From assembly GCF_900605015.1 (NCBI RefSeq), contig NZ_LR027573.1, forward strand, positions 718,858 through 782,857: a DNA stretch of 64,000 nt. Direction: 5' to 3'. Of this stretch, positions 26,995-37,108 are shown in pieces; the stretch's first letter is position 1; each line of letters starts with the position of its first letter. The notes below the pieces were generated by a model, which made no database searches, was not told the DNA's origin, and was given only the letters and a program-made list of their open reading frames with translations. This DNA is from Olsenella sp. Marseille-P4559. Lineage in GTDB: Bacteria; Actinomycetota; Coriobacteriia; Coriobacteriales; Atopobiaceae. A program made the translations under genes and the position numbers.

Positions 26995-29133
26995 ATGAAG
27001 TTGCGGGGACTCCTCTGCATCGCAATCACGGCACTCCTTGCTGCCTGTATGGGCATCCAGGTGAGCAGTACGACTGCCTTCGCAGAGCAAGAAGAGAATG
27101 GCAGCACTTCTTTCACGGAACCAAGTGCGAACGAGGTGACCTCCCCAAGCCCGGCCAACGGAAGCCCCGTGTACGTCAACGGCTCAACGGGTGATGACGC
27201 AAACCCAGGCACCGCGGAGTTGCCGGTCAAGACCTTTGCCAAGGCCAAGGCGCTCATGGAGGCCAACGACGCAGACACCATCTATGTGACGGGTGCCATC
27301 GCACTCTCCGGCACCTCCGAGACGTGGGACCTCGGCGGCAAGACCCTCGAGCGCGAGGCCACCTACACAGGGGAACTCGTCCACGTGGATCGCGGGGCCA
27401 CGCTGACGCTCGAAAACATCGTCATTGACGGCAGCAGTGGAAGCGGTTCCACGGGGAAGGCCACGGCAATCGATGGGAGTGGCGGCTCGCTTGTCGGCGC
27501 CTTCAATGGCAGCACGGTGACTGTGGGGAATGGCGCCATCCTGCAGAACAATAGCATCCAGAGCAATGGCCACTGGTATCCCGAGGGCGGCGGGGCCGTC
27601 TTCGCCAACGGAAGCATCGTGAACATCGAAGGTGGCACCATACGCAACAACTCAGCCGTGCAGGGCGGCGGCATTTATGGCATCTACGATTCGACCATCA
27701 ATATGTCGAGCGGCACCATCGAAGGCAACCGCGCGATCGAGGGCAACAGCGCCACCCTGGGAGATGAATACGGCGGAAGTGGCGGCGGCATCTGCGCGGC
27801 CAACGGTTCCGACGTCAACTTCTCCGGCGGGACCATCACGGACAACTCCGCCTTCGAGCGCGGCGGCGGAATCTCGATGGGCACCTACTACGCTTCGGAG
27901 AAGGACAGCCCCGTGCTCACCATGACGGGCGGCACCATCTCGAACAACACCGCGGGCGGCGGCGGTGGCGGCATCTTCGTACAGGCGGGCTACAGTGCGG
28001 AGGGCAACGACGGAACGCCCACCTACAGCATCGCCCACATCACGGCCGGCGACATCACCGGCAACTCCGTGACGGCCACCGGCAACGGCAGCGCGATGTT
28101 CGGCGGCGGAGGCATCTATGTCAACGGCTACTCCAGCGCCTACAGCGCCTTCCACAACGGCGAGCTCTACCTTTCCAACGTAGAGGTCTCCGGCAACTCG
28201 GCGAGCACTGCAGGCGGCGGATACGCGGCCTGCCCCGTGTCCGTGACCGAGATCAGCCTGACCAACGGCGCGGCGTTCTACGGCAACACCACCGACGAGG
28301 GCAACGCGCGCGAGATCTACATCCTGGCGGCGACCTACCTGGGCACGCACAGTGGCAACCCTCCCTATGAGATCTCGCCCTCCATGCTCGGCGGAGGCAC
28401 GTACAAATGGGTGTACGACGACGGCACCGAGGTCCCGCTCGACCAGCTCAAGGGCATCCTGAGCGCCATAGACAACCAGAGCCTGTCCCTCAGCAACGAC
28501 TTGGGCACCGGCAGCCCCAATGTGCAGAAGGCGCTCACCCTGTCGAGGGTGCACATCACCGGCAACACGTCCGTCACGCGCGGCGGCGGCATTGGGTCCA
28601 ACGGCAGCGTGTTTATCGGCAAGCATGTCGACACGACGGAAATTCCCGTCACCAAGGCCTGGGAAGACGAGAACGACAAGGACGGCCTACGCCCCAAGTC
28701 CATCGGGGTAAACCTCTATCGTGACGGGGAGTATGTGGGCTACCAGACCGTGACCCCCGACAGCAACGGCGTGTGGACGGCAACGTTCGCGAACCTCCCC
28801 AAGGACGATGCCGAGGGCCACGAGTACTCCTACACGGTCGAGGAGCGTGCAGTCGACGGCTACACGTCCAAGATCGCAGGCGATGCCACAACAGGCTTCA
28901 CCATCACCAACACGAGGGAAACAGTGCCTCAAGAGCCGCCCAGCGAGGGCCCGACCACGCCGGAGGTGCCAACTACGCCACAGGCTCCCAAGGACGAAAC
29001 GCCCGCCTCTCCAAAAATCCCGGACACCAGTGACGCCTCTATGGATGTGACGGGGTTGCTGGTCATAGCTGCCATAGGCTGTGCCCTACTCTGTGTGGCA
29101 GCCATCGTGCGCCGAAGGAACAGTAGAAAGTAG
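26995..29133 (+). CDS. Cell-wall protein with beta-helix repeats and Cna-B domain
   Basis: A 712-residue surface protein starting at ATG 26995 behind AGGAA. A signal peptide (LLCIAITALLAACMG...AFA) is followed by PVYVNGSTGDDANPG and many parallel beta-helix turns (GGTIRNNSA, GTIEGN, GGTITDN, GGTISNNTAGGG). A Cna-B collagen-binding-type domain follows (IPVTKAWEDENDKDG...YTVEERAVDGY), then a Pro/Thr linker. The C terminus is PKIPDTSD + hydrophobic segment + RRRNSRK, an LPXTG-like sorting signal with I-P-D-T-S. Probably an adhesin. The frame is open further upstream but without coding support. Confidence 0.85.
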   Translation: MKLRGLLCIAITALLAACMGIQVSSTTAFAEQEENGSTSFTEPSANEVTSPSPANGSPVYVNGSTGDDANPGTAELPVKTFAKAKALMEANDADTIYVTGAIALSGTSETWDLGGKTLEREATYTGELVHVDRGATLTLENIVIDGSSGSGSTGKATAIDGSGGSLVGAFNGSTVTVGNGAILQNNSIQSNGHWYPEGGGAVFANGSIVNIEGGTIRNNSAVQGGGIYGIYDSTINMSSGTIEGNRAIEGNSATLGDEYGGSGGGICAANGSDVNFSGGTITDNSAFERGGGISMGTYYASEKDSPVLTMTGGTISNNTAGGGGGGIFVQAGYSAEGNDGTPTYSIAHITAGDITGNSVTATGNGSAMFGGGGIYVNGYSSAYSAFHNGELYLSNVEVSGNSASTAGGGYAACPVSVTEISLTNGAAFYGNTTDEGNAREIYILAATYLGTHSGNPPYEISPSMLGGGTYKWVYDDGTEVPLDQLKGILSAIDNQSLSLSNDLGTGSPNVQKALTLSRVHITGNTSVTRGGGIGSNGSVFIGKHVDTTEIPVTKAWEDENDKDGLRPKSIGVNLYRDGEYVGYQTVTPDSNGVWTATFANLPKDDAEGHEYSYTVEERAVDGYTSKIAGDATTGFTITNTRETVPQEPPSEGPTTPEVPTTPQAPKDETPASPKIPDTSDASMDVTGLLVIAAIGCALLCVAAIVRRRNSRK

Positions 29134-29148
29134 GACTAGGATTTTGGG

Positions 29149-29180
29149 GCTGGGGACAAACCGTAGCGTTTGCCCCCAGC
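29149..29180 (+). terminator. Hairpin after wall-protein gene
   Basis: GCTGGGGACAAAC and GTTTGCCCCCAGC pair with one mismatch around a 6-nt loop, 15 bp past the stop. There is no T-tract. Confidence 0.4.
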
Positions 29181-29237
29181 TCACGCGTGCCGCCCATCCA
29201 AATGACTATCATCGATGCATTCTGGAGAGGAGGCCGC

Positions 29238-30233
29238 ATGGGGCGAAGAGCTACCGTCATTCTGACAGTTGCAGCACTTGTCTTGGCACTTGCCGGATGT
29301 GCGTCAGGCCTGGGCGGCTCGTCTTCCTCGCCAGATGGCGGAAATGAGGGCTGGCGCTTCTACCCAGGCCCCAGCGAGAATGACGACCGCGTGATTGTCT
29401 GTTGGGGAGATAGCCTGACCCAGGGTGTGGGCGCAGACGATGCGCTTGTCTCGCTTGCAGACGGGGAGCCGTACGACACGAGCTACCAGTCCTACCCGCA
29501 GGTCCTTTCTCAGCTCACGGGGCTGGACACCTACAACTTTGGCGTCGCAGGGGCAACGTCTGAGGAGATTGCCATCATGCAAGGCGCCCTTTCGCCCAAA
29601 GGTGCCGAGGAGCCAGGCGCCGCAGAGGATAGCGAGGGTGAGACGGCCAACGACGATGACAGGGAGACCATAAGTCACATTGATTCCATGGTCATCGAGC
29701 AGGGCCAAGAGCACGCAGGTGACATCCTCATCCTCGAGATTGGCAGCAATGGCGGCTGGGATGAGGACTACCAGACCCTCATTGACCAGTACAAAGCAAT
29801 GATCGACTATTCGGGCTGCGAGGACTATCTCATCCTGGGAGACACCGATGACCCCGGCACCTCCGTGGGCGATACCAACCAGGAACCCTTCACCGAGGAC
29901 TACGCCCCCAAGGAGACCGACTGGGAGTCTGCCCTGCGTGAGTCCTTTGGCGACCACTTCATCAACATGCGCGTTTTTCTCATCAAGCATGGCCTGCAGA
30001 TCTCGGGCCTCGAGCCAACCGAGCAGGACTTCGAGGACGCACAGCGCGGCTGCATATCGCAGCAGCTGCGCTCCGACTGGACCCACCTTAACGCGCGCGG
30101 ATACTTTGCCGAGGCGGTCGCGGTCTACATGCGGGGCATTCGCCTGGGCTACTGGAACGAAGGCGAGGGCAGCATAGAGGTGCCGGAGGTTCAGCGTGAG
30201 TGCCCTGCAAGCACGGAACAAAGCGCTCCCTGA
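29238..30233 (+). CDS. SGNH/GDSL-like esterase lipoprotein
   Basis: A 331-residue secreted lipoprotein starting at ATG 29238 behind GGAGAGGAGG. The lipobox is LALAGC. The catalytic blocks of SGNH hydrolases are present: CWGDSLTQG (nucleophile Ser), FGVAGATSEE, LEIGSNGGWDED (block III Gly/Asn) and SDWTHLNARGY (Asp-x-x-His). It probably deacylates a cell-envelope or environmental ester. It follows the wall-protein gene in the same direction and may share its promoter. Confidence 0.85.
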   Translation: MGRRATVILTVAALVLALAGCASGLGGSSSSPDGGNEGWRFYPGPSENDDRVIVCWGDSLTQGVGADDALVSLADGEPYDTSYQSYPQVLSQLTGLDTYNFGVAGATSEEIAIMQGALSPKGAEEPGAAEDSEGETANDDDRETISHIDSMVIEQGQEHAGDILILEIGSNGGWDEDYQTLIDQYKAMIDYSGCEDYLILGDTDDPGTSVGDTNQEPFTEDYAPKETDWESALRESFGDHFINMRVFLIKHGLQISGLEPTEQDFEDAQRGCISQQLRSDWTHLNARGYFAEAVAVYMRGIRLGYWNEGEGSIEVPEVQRECPASTEQSAP

Positions 30234-30263
30234 GAAAGCCCCCAGCACCATTCCCGGCACGTT

Positions 30264-31148
<885 letters not shown>

Positions 31149-31174
31149 GGCGATTCTCCCATCGGATCGAACTC

Positions 31175-31210
31175 TGATAGCGCTTTCATGACTGATAACG
31201 CTTTCACGAT
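31175..31210. promoter_or_regulatory. Two tandem cre/LacI-type operator sequences
   Basis: TGATAGCGCTTTCA (31175-31188) and TGATAACGCTTTCA (31193-31206) both fit the catabolite-responsive consensus TGWNANCGNTNWCA. The 18-bp units are directly repeated. They lie between map and the divergent yhbY. A LacI/GalR-family regulator is the likely ligand. Confidence 0.55.
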
Positions 31211-31409
31211 ACCCCCACAGGGGGCAGGCTTGACGTCACGCTGACAAGTTAGACTAATCTAATAGAGGTGGGCGTGTGGCGCCCCGCTTGCGCCAACGTG
31301 CATGCTTCAAGGGGAAACGCCCCGCAACGGCACGTCGGCCTCCCTACGTGGTAACCTCCCATAGCGTTAATACCAGCGAGAAGCTCTGCGCTTCCACACA
31401 GGAGGAACC

Positions 31410-31709
31410 ATGGAACTCACCGGTCGTCAGATTCGCCAGCTCCGCAGTATGGCCAACCGACTCGATGCGACCATCGGCGTTGGCAAGGCCGGCATCACGG
31501 ATGCCGTCGTGCACCAGGCCAACTCCGCGCTCGAGGCAAACGAGCTTATCAAGTGCTCGGTTCAGGGCACCTCTGGCATGGACACCCGCGAGGCCGCCAT
31601 CGCGCTCGCGCGCCCCACCCATGCCGAGGTCGTCCAGGTGATTGGCCACAAGTTCGTGCTTTACCGCACCTCTCAGCGCGAGGACATCGAACATATCCAG
31701 CTGGTGTAA
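31410..31709 (+). CDS. yhbY: YhbY/CRM-domain RNA-binding protein
   Basis: A 99-residue single CRM domain. LTGRQIRQLRSMANRLDATI and IGVGKAGITDAVVHQANSAL are the hallmark N-terminal segments, with the GxxG-like loop region QGTSGMD. YhbY associates with the large ribosomal subunit precursor. AGGAGG precedes ATG 31410. A TTGACG at 31230 with an AT-rich segment 17 nt on could be its promoter, giving a leader of about 150 nt. Confidence 0.92.
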   Translation: MELTGRQIRQLRSMANRLDATIGVGKAGITDAVVHQANSALEANELIKCSVQGTSGMDTREAAIALARPTHAEVVQVIGHKFVLYRTSQREDIEHIQLV

Positions 31710-31716
31710 GGCAGCC

Positions 31717-32544
31717 TCACGCGTAGCGGCGAGCGATGGAAAGCGCAAGCCCCATGTAGCTCTCGCCAAAAAGCACGCAGTGCAGAAGCGCCGGCACCAG
31801 CTGGTGGATGCCAATGCGCTCGCGCCAGCCATCGGCCAACGGTGACACCTCGTTATATGCGGCGAGAAGGTCGTCCAGGTAGGCACAGCCAAAGAGTTGG
31901 AGCATGGCGAGGTCGGTCTCGGCGTGGCCGCCTGACGCCATGGGGTCGATGAGTGCGGCACCCGTGACCGCAGCGCGCGAGTCGTCAGCCGCCCAGAGCA
32001 GGTTTCCGGCCCAAAGGTCGCCGTGGATGCGCGAGCACGCGTGTCCCTCACTGCGGACGAGCTCCGGCTCCGGCGAGTCAAAGTCGCCAGCCGCCATGCG
32101 GTCCGCCACATGGGTGAGAAGCCGTACCTCCGATGCATCTACCAGCCCATCATTGCAAATCGTACGCACATGGGGCATTACGCGCCACTCGGCGCAAGCG
32201 GCTCCCCAACCCATATCGCCGACCGTCCCAGAGGGAACCACGGGCGTGCGCGAGCGGCCAATAGCGTAGCCTCTTCCGTTCCAGGCAGGCGGAGGGCAGC
32301 CGTACCAGGCAGCACCTGCCGCATGCGTGCGAGCGAGCGCTGCACCAGCAAGGCACGCCTTCTCCCGCGTGGGCACGCCCTCCTCAATACGCTCCTCAAT
32401 CAGGCGATGGGCGTCGGCGTGCACAACATGCGAGCACACAAGGCCGCCGTCCCTCTCGGCCTCGCCAAGCCAGCGCAGCCCAGCTGCCTCACCGGTAAGG
32501 TCTACCTGCGGATTGTTGTCTCTCTTCTCAAAAGTGCCGGGCAT
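31717..32544 (-). CDS. Fructosamine/ketosamine-3-kinase family protein
   Basis: A 275-residue aminoglycoside-phosphotransferase-fold kinase. SRIHGDLWAGNLLWA is the catalytic loop with the base Asp, and ALIDPMASGGHAETDLAMLQ is the Mg-binding segment with the family-specific H-x-E-x-D-L. The family phosphorylates protein-bound or free ketosamines to trigger deglycation. It is ten nt downstream of the rpiB remnant, so likely in the same transcript. Confidence 0.88.
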   Translation of the reverse strand: MPGTFEKRDNNPQVDLTGEAAGLRWLGEAERDGGLVCSHVVHADAHRLIEERIEEGVPTREKACLAGAALARTHAAGAAWYGCPPPAWNGRGYAIGRSRTPVVPSGTVGDMGWGAACAEWRVMPHVRTICNDGLVDASEVRLLTHVADRMAAGDFDSPEPELVRSEGHACSRIHGDLWAGNLLWAADDSRAAVTGAALIDPMASGGHAETDLAMLQLFGCAYLDDLLAAYNEVSPLADGWRERIGIHQLVPALLHCVLFGESYMGLALSIARRYA

Positions 32545-32554
32545 CGAAGCCTGC

Positions 32555-32815
32555 TTACCGCTCGCTCTCGATGGCAGAGATCTTCGCTATGCGGCGCACG
32601 TGGCGCTCGTCTCCGCTGAACGGCATGTCGAGGAACGTGTCCACGATCTTGAGCGCAAGACCAGGGCCGGTCACGCGTGCGCCCATCGTGAGGATGTTGG
32701 CGTCGTTGTGCTGGTGGGTGGCCTCGGCCGAGAAGCAATCACCGCACAGCGCTGCGCGGATGCCCCTGAACTTGTTGGCAGCGATCCCACCATGGTCACA
32801 GCCCAAAGCAATCAT
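32555..32815 (-). pseudogene. rpiB: Ribose-5-phosphate isomerase B, internally deleted
   Basis: An 86-residue open frame that starts MIALGCDHGG and jumps straight to IAANKFRGIRAALCGDCFSA, continuing HQHNDANILTMGARVTGPGL and ending in the usual helix. Normal RpiB is about 145 residues. The missing 60 or so residues include the GTGIG loop and the catalytic Cys. The frame is kept, so the deletion was a multiple of three. It almost certainly lacks isomerase activity. It lies directly upstream of the fructosamine-kinase gene. Confidence 0.8.
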
Positions 32816-33052
32816 TTCTTATCCTTCCCTCGGTATTGAGGCCCGCTGGGCACAAGATGCCGGCGCAGGCAACACTCATGGTACGACTGGGAGACACGCG
32901 GTGCCGGCCGAAAAGTGCGACATCACGGTAACGCCTACGACGTCTCTGGCGGTGCCCACAAGCCTGGGCTGGGCGATGAGTCGCAGAGACGGACGCCGAG
33001 TTGGAACCAACCCCTCGCTGAGATGGTCTAACAATCCGACCAAGACAGGCCT

Positions 33053-33297
33053 GCGCAACAACGCGAGCTGAAATTGCACACAGAATTGAGGATAAGTAGG
33101 TTATGTTCTATCTTTGGGGCCCTTCGATACGACGAGAAGCAATCTTTCGCAGCGAGTCGACAAGAAAACCCCAGATGGCAATGGGGCCACGCTCCATCAA
33201 ATCCCGTCGAGCGTAGCCCAACGGGTTCCAAGGTCAAAACATAACCTACTTATCCTCAATTCTGTGTGTAGTTTTGCCTTATCTTGTTGCACGGATG
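33053..33297. repeat. Long imperfect palindrome, MITE-like
   Basis: Two 31-bp perfect inverted arms (33077-33107 and 33238-33268; arm core GAATTGAGGATAAGTAGG) extend imperfectly inward (GTTATGTT...TTGG..CCC) and outward (to GCAACAA) over about 100 bp each. The internal part encodes nothing obvious. The shape fits a miniature inverted-repeat element or a large hairpin transcript. The surrounding 32816-33603 holds no gene that I can recognise. Confidence 0.6.
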
Positions 33298-33603
33298 CCC
33301 CCAATCGCCGAATCCGGGACTTGGGCTCGATAGCCGCAGTCGCACATGTGGTTGCGCCAACACCTGCACTGCAAAGCAACTCCGGCCGCATGGTAACCCA
33401 AGCACCGGGGTTGTGCCTTAAGCCAGCTCCCTAGCCCGGAACCCACGACTTCGAGCAATGCAAAGTGCGCATGATTTGTTGCGGACCCTCATTTCATTTG
33501 GCTACAGGTTGGCGGCTGCCATACTGGTGGTAGCCTAAAGTTCTTGTTTTATGTATTGTCTCGTCCTAAGCGAATCAAGCTGCTAGCGTGTTTGGAGAAG
33601 CGA

Positions 33604-34722
33604 ATGCAAGACGATGCAAGCTCCCTGGTTTCTGTTATAGTTCCCATCTACAACGCCGGCAAGTTCCTGCGCCAATGCCTGGACAGCATCTGCGGGCAAA
33701 CGCACAAGGAGCTCGAGATCATCCTCATAGACGATGGCTGCACGGATAACTCGCCCGCCATAATTGATGAATATGCAGCACGTGATCCTCGTGTGAAGGC
33801 GATTCACAAGGAAAACGGCGGCTATGGAGCAGGCTGCAACCGAGGCATCGACATCGCTACCGGCAAATGGATATCGATTATCGAGCCAGATGACTACATT
33901 GACGCCGAGATGTATCAGGACATGCTCGACTTTGCATCCAAATCCTCAAGCCAGATTGACATCATCAAGTGCCCCTGGACGGAAGTGTGCAACTGGGACG
34001 ATCCCACAAAGACCGAGACGCGTCCCTGCCTGCTTGCCTCAAGGCTCGCGTCCCGCAACAAGCCCTTTACCCTCTCCGATGAGCCAATGCTCATCACCAT
34101 GCACCCCTCAATCTGGTCTGCGCTGTATCGTCGAGACTTCCTAAACGAAAAGGGAATCCGCTTCATCGAGTACCCAGGGGCTGGCTGGGCGGACAACCCA
34201 TTCCTCGTCGAAACGATGTGCCAAGCTTCGTCAATCCTGTACCTCAACAACTGCTACTACAACTATCGCGTTGACCTGCCTGGCAGCACCCACAACCACA
34301 AGACGCCGGAGCTGGTGACACGACCCTTTGACCGCTGGGTCACGATGCTCGAAGTCATTAAGCGGCTTGGGATTACCGACGAGCGCATTCTCGCGGCCCA
34401 CTATCAGAAGGGATTCTCGTACGCCTTTGGCGCCGAGATCGACGATGGCAAGGACAACCCGCTGGTCATTGAGAACGAGAAGCGCATCTTCAGCATGATG
34501 GACCCCACCATCGTCGAGCGCATGTGCGAGGTACCAATCGGGCGCATTCGCCGCTATTGCGAGCTTATGGGTAGGCCAATGCCGCGCCATACGCAACTCA
34601 ACAGGGGGGCGTACCTGCTTGGCAGCGCCATGTATACGGTACACTCCTTCGGCATCGGCAGGACTGCCGTGCTCACCATGCGTCACTGCTATATCACAGC
34701 GAGAGACAAGATCTCGACTTAG
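33604..34722 (+). CDS. Glycosyltransferase family 2
   Basis: A 372-residue GT-A transferase. VSVIVPIYNAGKFLRQCLDS is the nucleotide-sugar entry, LIDDGCTDNS the first Asp motif, ENGGYGAGCNRGIDIATGKW the next, and EPDDYID the DxD metal site. The C-terminal half is specific to the capsule/teichoic GT2 type. GGAG precedes ATG 33604 (an earlier in-frame start at 33544 lacks a site). It is a lone gene, not in an envelope cluster, so acceptor and sugar are unknown. Confidence 0.85.
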   Translation: MQDDASSLVSVIVPIYNAGKFLRQCLDSICGQTHKELEIILIDDGCTDNSPAIIDEYAARDPRVKAIHKENGGYGAGCNRGIDIATGKWISIIEPDDYIDAEMYQDMLDFASKSSSQIDIIKCPWTEVCNWDDPTKTETRPCLLASRLASRNKPFTLSDEPMLITMHPSIWSALYRRDFLNEKGIRFIEYPGAGWADNPFLVETMCQASSILYLNNCYYNYRVDLPGSTHNHKTPELVTRPFDRWVTMLEVIKRLGITDERILAAHYQKGFSYAFGAEIDDGKDNPLVIENEKRIFSMMDPTIVERMCEVPIGRIRRYCELMGRPMPRHTQLNRGAYLLGSAMYTVHSFGIGRTAVLTMRHCYITARDKIST

Positions 34723-34845
34723 GGTTCCTCCCGCAGGGCGAGCGCATGCGAATAGCCGCCCGTACACGAGAGCGACAGCTTGGCGAGAACGTCAGACTCG
34801 CGACCGACAGCCCGGCTCCTGGGCGGCACCGCGCATCGCCGTTCC

Positions 34846-35442
34846 CTACAGGCTTGTCAACCACGCATGCCGACCGTCGTGGCAACACTCCACAGCGTCC
34901 ACGAGCCACGTTCCTGAGAGGTCGGGATCACGCAGGGTGAACCGCAGACGCTCGGTGTGAGGTCCCTCGGGAAGGTCCATGTGGCGTGCCCATCCGGTGT
35001 CGTTGGCAAAGGGGAACGACATCTCGAGGTGCACAAGCTTAGCACTCCTCTGCGAGAACGTGAGCGTACAACCCCAGTCGAGAAACGAGTAGATCGATGG
35101 GTACTGCCAAGCGCAGCTGCGCTGACGGCTCATCTGCCTGGGCGTCACGTGCGGACCCACGAGGGTACAGTGACGCTCGAGGTAGGCGGAGAAGAGGTCG
35201 TCCGTATCCGGCATGCGCTCGCCACGCCGATGCCTCTCCCCAAGCCACTCCTCGTAGCGCCTGCCAAAGGAAAGGTAGCTCTTGTTCTCCTCGCGTGCAA
35301 TCTGCCTGAGGAGGGGAAGCAACTGGTCACAGACCACTCGCGCGTTGCCCGCGAAGCGCTCAGGCGTGTCTGGCGAGACAACGAGCCTCGGCTCTACCGT
35401 CGGCTTGTTCAGCCAGCGCGTGACGTCATCGGAAAATCCCAT
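34846..35442 (-). CDS. Hypothetical protein
   Basis: A 198-residue soluble protein that I do not recognise. It has an N-terminal amphipathic region (DVTRWLNKPTVEPRLVVSPD), a central helical part with YEEWLGERHRRGERM, and a C-terminal beta-rich half rich in Trp (AWQYPSIYSFLDWGCTLTFS, SGTWLVDAVECCHDGRHAWL). No signal peptide or membrane segment. It lies downstream of the DUF1648 operon in the opposite order of transcription from the glycosyltransferase. Confidence 0.6.
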   Translation of the reverse strand: MGFSDDVTRWLNKPTVEPRLVVSPDTPERFAGNARVVCDQLLPLLRQIAREENKSYLSFGRRYEEWLGERHRRGERMPDTDDLFSAYLERHCTLVGPHVTPRQMSRQRSCAWQYPSIYSFLDWGCTLTFSQRSAKLVHLEMSFPFANDTGWARHMDLPEGPHTERLRFTLRDPDLSGTWLVDAVECCHDGRHAWLTSL

Positions 35443-35489
35443 CTTGCCACCTCCACCGTCTCGGGAGCGATGCCCTCGTAAGATACCGC

Positions 35490-36620
35490 CTACCCCACCA
35501 GGATAAACACGGCCACGACGAACGCCGTGGTGAGGACGACGAAGCCAACGACAATCGCCCAGGCGGCCGGTCGTGCGAAGTTCAGAGTCCAGCCAAAGCC
35601 GAAGCGCTTGGGCAAAAAGACGCTCGCGTCCTCCTGGTTGACGTAAAGCACACCGAGCTTCCAGTGCTCATCGTCATCCGACAGGAGCTTGCCGCCGTCC
35701 CGCATCCTCCTGAACACACGCGAGCCCGCCTGACCGTAGGTGACCGAGAGTACCACGCCACCTATGGCAAGGGGGACGCAGAGCATCATGATGCCGAGCC
35801 CCGCCTGGCCAAGCCCGATGAATCCCGCTGATGAAAGCAGGAACAGAAGGCCGGTCCCCCCGCTCACGAGCACGCCCATGACAAGGAGGAGCACGCTTTG
35901 CGCATGGGCAAAGAGCCCGTATGCGAGCGCGGACGTGGCAGGCGCACCGGGGTCTACCGGATGCTTCGAGCGTAGGATCGTCCAATGGGCAAAGACGAAG
36001 CACGCCACCGTGAACGTCTCGATGGCAACGGGAAACCCGATGGCGCTACCAAGCGTCTTCGGTACGTAGCTGTTGACGTTCCCCATGAAGTCGGCATGCA
36101 TCGGCAACTGCTCGGGCATGCCGGGATAGAGCACGAGTCCCAGGCAGACCGTCCCCAGGACGACGGGGGCGTAGACGAGATCCCATGCGAGAGGAATCGC
36201 ACCCGGCAAATCCTCCTCGGCAACGCTGGCGACCGCCTGACGGCCCCTCACCCCCCAACCCTCGGAGCGCTTGAGCGCGCTCACCCTGCGGCGATTGCGC
36301 AGCATGAGCACGAACGACATGACCACAGGGACGAGCAGGGCGGCACACATAAGCGCCGTACCAATCCCTTCCTGGCCAGAGACCATCAGCATGCCAGCCG
36401 CCAGAGAGGCGACGGTCGCCACCGCCGTCAGGACGAGCATCACCATGGCATAGCGCCTCTTGAGGGCGACAAGACGCGGGTCGTGCTGAACGGAGGCGGG
36501 CACCGTCACGGCAAAGCACTCGCTGCGGCGCATGAGGTACGGAGTAAAGGCAAGCAGCAAGCCAACGGTAAGCGTCAACGATGCCAGCATGCCAATCGTG
36601 GTGGCAGCGATCACAGTCAT
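35490..36620 (-). CDS. DUF1648/DUF5808 multi-pass membrane protein
   Basis: A 376-residue membrane protein with about eight hydrophobic segments. YPGMPEQLPMHADFMGNVNS fits DUF1648 (P..P.HF...G). The last part (DDDEHWKLGVLYVNQEDASV-FLPKRFGFGWTLNFARP) is the DUF5808 signature found at the end of YtrA-linked membrane proteins. Its start overlaps the stop of the GntR gene by 4 nt (ATGA), so it is the last gene of the ABC transporter operon. Function unknown; envelope stress or bacitracin-type sensing is a guess. Confidence 0.85.
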   Translation of the reverse strand: MTVIAATTIGMLASLTLTVGLLLAFTPYLMRRSECFAVTVPASVQHDPRLVALKRRYAMVMLVLTAVATVASLAAGMLMVSGQEGIGTALMCAALLVPVVMSFVLMLRNRRRVSALKRSEGWGVRGRQAVASVAEEDLPGAIPLAWDLVYAPVVLGTVCLGLVLYPGMPEQLPMHADFMGNVNSYVPKTLGSAIGFPVAIETFTVACFVFAHWTILRSKHPVDPGAPATSALAYGLFAHAQSVLLLVMGVLVSGGTGLLFLLSSAGFIGLGQAGLGIMMLCVPLAIGGVVLSVTYGQAGSRVFRRMRDGGKLLSDDDEHWKLGVLYVNQEDASVFLPKRFGFGWTLNFARPAAWAIVVGFVVLTTAFVVAVFILVG

Positions 36621-37039
36621 GCCCCCTCAGACGAAGAGCCTGCGGCCGAATCCGCAAACACGCGCCTGGCCTGGGTGCGCGCGGCCTCCAGGAACGTCTC
36701 CTCGGTCCCACCCTGGGCGCAGTGCTCCAGGGCAAGCTGGCGGAGGCCTGTCGCAAGCCGCTCCGCATTTGCCGCCACGCGCTCGGGTGTCGCAACCTGC
36801 CCAAAATCTGCCACTATCGCCCCCGAGCGGCCGCGCATGAGGAGGTACCCCTCGTCCCGCAGCACGGCGTACGCCTTGTTCACGGTATGGAGGTTCACGC
36901 CGAGGTCGCCTGCGAGCGTGCGCACGCTGGGGAGCCGGTCTGCGGGAAGGAGCTCCTCCCGTGCGATGGCCGCCACGATCTGGTCGCGAATCTGCTGGTA
37001 GACGGGTGTCTGATCCATCTGGTCAATATGGAGGATCAT
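36617..37039 (-). CDS. GntR family regulator, YtrA type
   Basis: A 140-residue regulator. The winged helix-turn-helix is at the N terminus (TPVYQQIRDQIVAAIAREEL, LPSVRTLAGDLGVNLHTVNK, AYAVLRDEGYL), and the C-terminal part is short, as in the YtrA subfamily that controls ABC transporters. I choose ATG 37039 with GGAGAAGGGG upstream. Its operon carries a perfect palindrome in the promoter at 39519-39548, its likely binding site. Confidence 0.9.
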   Translation of the reverse strand: MILHIDQMDQTPVYQQIRDQIVAAIAREELLPADRLPSVRTLAGDLGVNLHTVNKAYAVLRDEGYLLMRGRSGAIVADFGQVATPERVAANAERLATGLRQLALEHCAQGGTEETFLEAARTQARRVFADSAAGSSSEGA

Positions 37040-37108
37040 GTCATCCCCTTCTCCGCGCATGTCTCTCTGCCATAGGCTGAATATACCATCGGGCCTCGCA
37101 CCCGCCCT

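Noticed and set aside
35985-37001. Plus-strand frame opposite the DUF1648 and GntR genes
   Set aside because: Shadow; His/Arg/Gly-rich low-complexity translation.
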